Below are positions 4,693 to 5,835 of a DNA stretch of 5,835 nt, one piece after another. Position 1 is the stretch's first letter. Every line of letters begins with the position of its first letter. A program made the translations under genes and the position numbers. The notes under the pieces are model-generated. The model was not told the DNA's origin, did not search any database, and worked only from the letters and a program-made list of their open reading frames with translations. Source of the DNA: an uncultured Lachnospiraceae bacterium (GTDB lineage Bacteria; Bacillota; Clostridia; Lachnospirales; Lachnospiraceae); contig CAJUCG010000218.1 in NCBI GenBank assembly GCA_910585065.1, positions 1 to 5,835 on the forward strand, read 5' to 3'.

Positions 4693-5835
4693 CTATAGGA
4701 GATCATCAGAAAAATTTTCCCATAGAACCTGATTCTTAAAGCAATAGTTGCGGTTGCTGATGATAAGTTCTGTCACGGTATCTTCAAGGTGGATTTTATG
4801 GAAATAAAGCCCTTTCCCCAAAAAATGTTCGCCCAGTTTCATCTTCATGATATGTTCTGCCACCTCTTTCCTGTCCGGTGCGGTAGATTTCGGTGCGCTG
4901 CTCCGGCAGAAGTAGAGGAAGGGGTAGTTTGCCGCCGTAAGGTACTTTGCAACTTTGGTATGGAATTTTTTATAATCATACCCAGGAACCCCACAGGTGT
5001 TCTCTGTCCCAATGTAAGGCACGTCTAAAAGGACGAGTTTCTTCTGCCTCGGAACAGTGTTCTCAAGATATGTCAGGCAGTCCTCCTGTGTGATGCGGGC
5101 ATGGTTTTTAAGCAGTTTCCAATGTGCAGGGATGAAATTTGCAAGACGCTTTAAGATGGTCTGTTCGGTATCAATGCGCTGTTTGTCAAGGCATTGCAGC
5201 AGGAAAGTTTGTGCGGCAACTGCAACATCACAGGCAACTTTGTGGTAATTTTTCCGCTTCTCCTTAAAGTCATTCGTAATCTGTCTGATTTCCCTTAAGA
5301 GTTTTTTTCTTTCTTCAGGCTTTTTGATAATGTCAAAGTCGGTTTTAAGTATTTCCTTGATCAGTTTAAATGGATGTCGGAGGAGTACATTCAAAAAATT
5401 TGTACGGAGTGGGTTCAGGTCATTCAGCACTACCCCCGCCCATTGGTCACCAGAAAGACCGAAAAATAAAGCCCCAGTGCCGCAGCACGCATCGATTAAC
5501 TCCGTTTCCCCTGTTGGGAGGGACATATTTTTAACGGCTTCTGCGACCGATTCCTGCATCGTAATATTTTTATAGCCAACGATTGTATAGACTGGTTTTA
5601 TGTGGGACAGGAGGTCACCAATCTCCGCTGTAATGAAAGATGCAAGGGCAGTATTGATGGTATCACTGGAATTGCGCCCGCCCTGTTTTTTCAGTTCCGT
5701 TAGTATTCCGTTGTAAACTGCATAAGTTTTTGTGGAGTAAGCCCCTAGCTCATCGGGATGGTTCAATGCAGAATAGACAGCATCTTTCTGGTTTTTTTGG
5801 TTAAGGGCGAGGAGCATGACGGCGAGGAGGAAGTC
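4693..5835 (-). CDS. D12-class DNA adenine methyltransferase-like protein, 5' end beyond window
   Basis: The frame is open to the window edge. The Met at 5815-5817 has no Shine-Dalgarno sequence upstream and the codons before it (D F L L A V) continue naturally, so the true start lies outside; residue numbers here count from that Met (374 visible). Order and motifs fit the D12 N6-adenine DNA methyltransferase family (Dam-like): motif X as YTIVGYKN (77-84), the SAM-binding motif I as DACCGTGALFFGL (109-121), the following LNDLNPLRTNFLNVL (131-145), the DCLTYL segment (246-251), motif IV as LLDVPYIGT (263-271) and a late ELIISN (350-355). The region 146-240 between motifs is helical and charged and probably holds the target-recognition part. 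Motif IV is DVPY (codons at 5014-5025), not DPPY. No restriction endonuclease is visible, so it could be a solitary methyltransferase of a mobile element, half of a modification system, or a divergent enzyme with another substrate. The family call is fairly firm; target and activity are unknown. Confidence 0.8.
   Translation of the reverse strand, partial: DFLLAVMLLALNQKNQKDAVYSALNHPDELGAYSTKTYAVYNGILTELKKQGGRNSSDTINTALASFITAEIGDLLSHIKPVYTIVGYKNITMQESVAEAVKNMSLPTGETELIDACCGTGALFFGLSGDQWAGVVLNDLNPLRTNFLNVLLRHPFKLIKEILKTDFDIIKKPEERKKLLREIRQITNDFKEKRKNYHKVACDVAVAAQTFLLQCLDKQRIDTEQTILKRLANFIPAHWKLLKNHARITQEDCLTYLENTVPRQKKLVLLDVPYIGTENTCGVPGYDYKKFHTKVAKYLTAANYPFLYFCRSSAPKSTAPDRKEVAEHIMKMKLGEHFLGKGLYFHKIHLEDTVTELIISNRNYCFKNQVLWENFSDDLL

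Overview
The window looks like a chromosomal segment of a Clostridia-class Bacillota, most plausibly Lachnospiraceae-like. Three things suggest this: the tight order DUF1385 membrane protein, prmC, prfA, which is common in Clostridia; the strong GGAGG-type ribosome binding sites; and the Cys-containing form of the DUF1385 core motif. The taxonomic call is an inference; no 16S or other decisive marker is present.

Layout. Bases 1-53 hold what may be the last codons of an unidentified upstream gene, followed by a clear rho-independent terminator (54-88). A co-oriented translation-termination operon follows. It consists of a DUF1385 membrane protein with an unusually long basic C-terminal tail (192-1589), prmC (1586-2434, start overlapping the previous stop as ATGA) and prfA (2509-3591). 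PrmC methylates the glutamine of the GGQ motif in release factors, and PrfA, encoded 74 bases downstream, is one of its substrates (GGQ visible at residues 233-235). The operon ends at a strong 13-bp terminator hairpin (3655-3691).

Beyond that terminator the character changes. About 450 bases hold no convincing gene but do contain a diverged 20-bp direct repeat, a candidate extended -10 promoter (near 3877-3885) and a leader of roughly 250 bases with a small hairpin. The leader ends in an 11-bp perfect hairpin that carries the Shine-Dalgarno sequence in its loop and the start codon in its stem. The gene it precedes (4143-4562) encodes a 139-residue, acidic, Cys-rich protein that I do not recognise. 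Converging on it from the other strand is a 5'-truncated D12-class adenine methyltransferase (4693-5835). It has recognisable motif X (GYK) and motif I (DACCGTG), but a DVPY in place of the usual DPPY. A roughly 104-nt imperfect hairpin fills the gap between the two.

The left two thirds is therefore ordinary housekeeping sequence. The right third looks accessory: an orphan protein plus a lone methyltransferase, with structured intergenic DNA. It could be the edge of a mobile or defence-type island, but no integrase, attachment site or restriction partner is visible, so that reading is not established.
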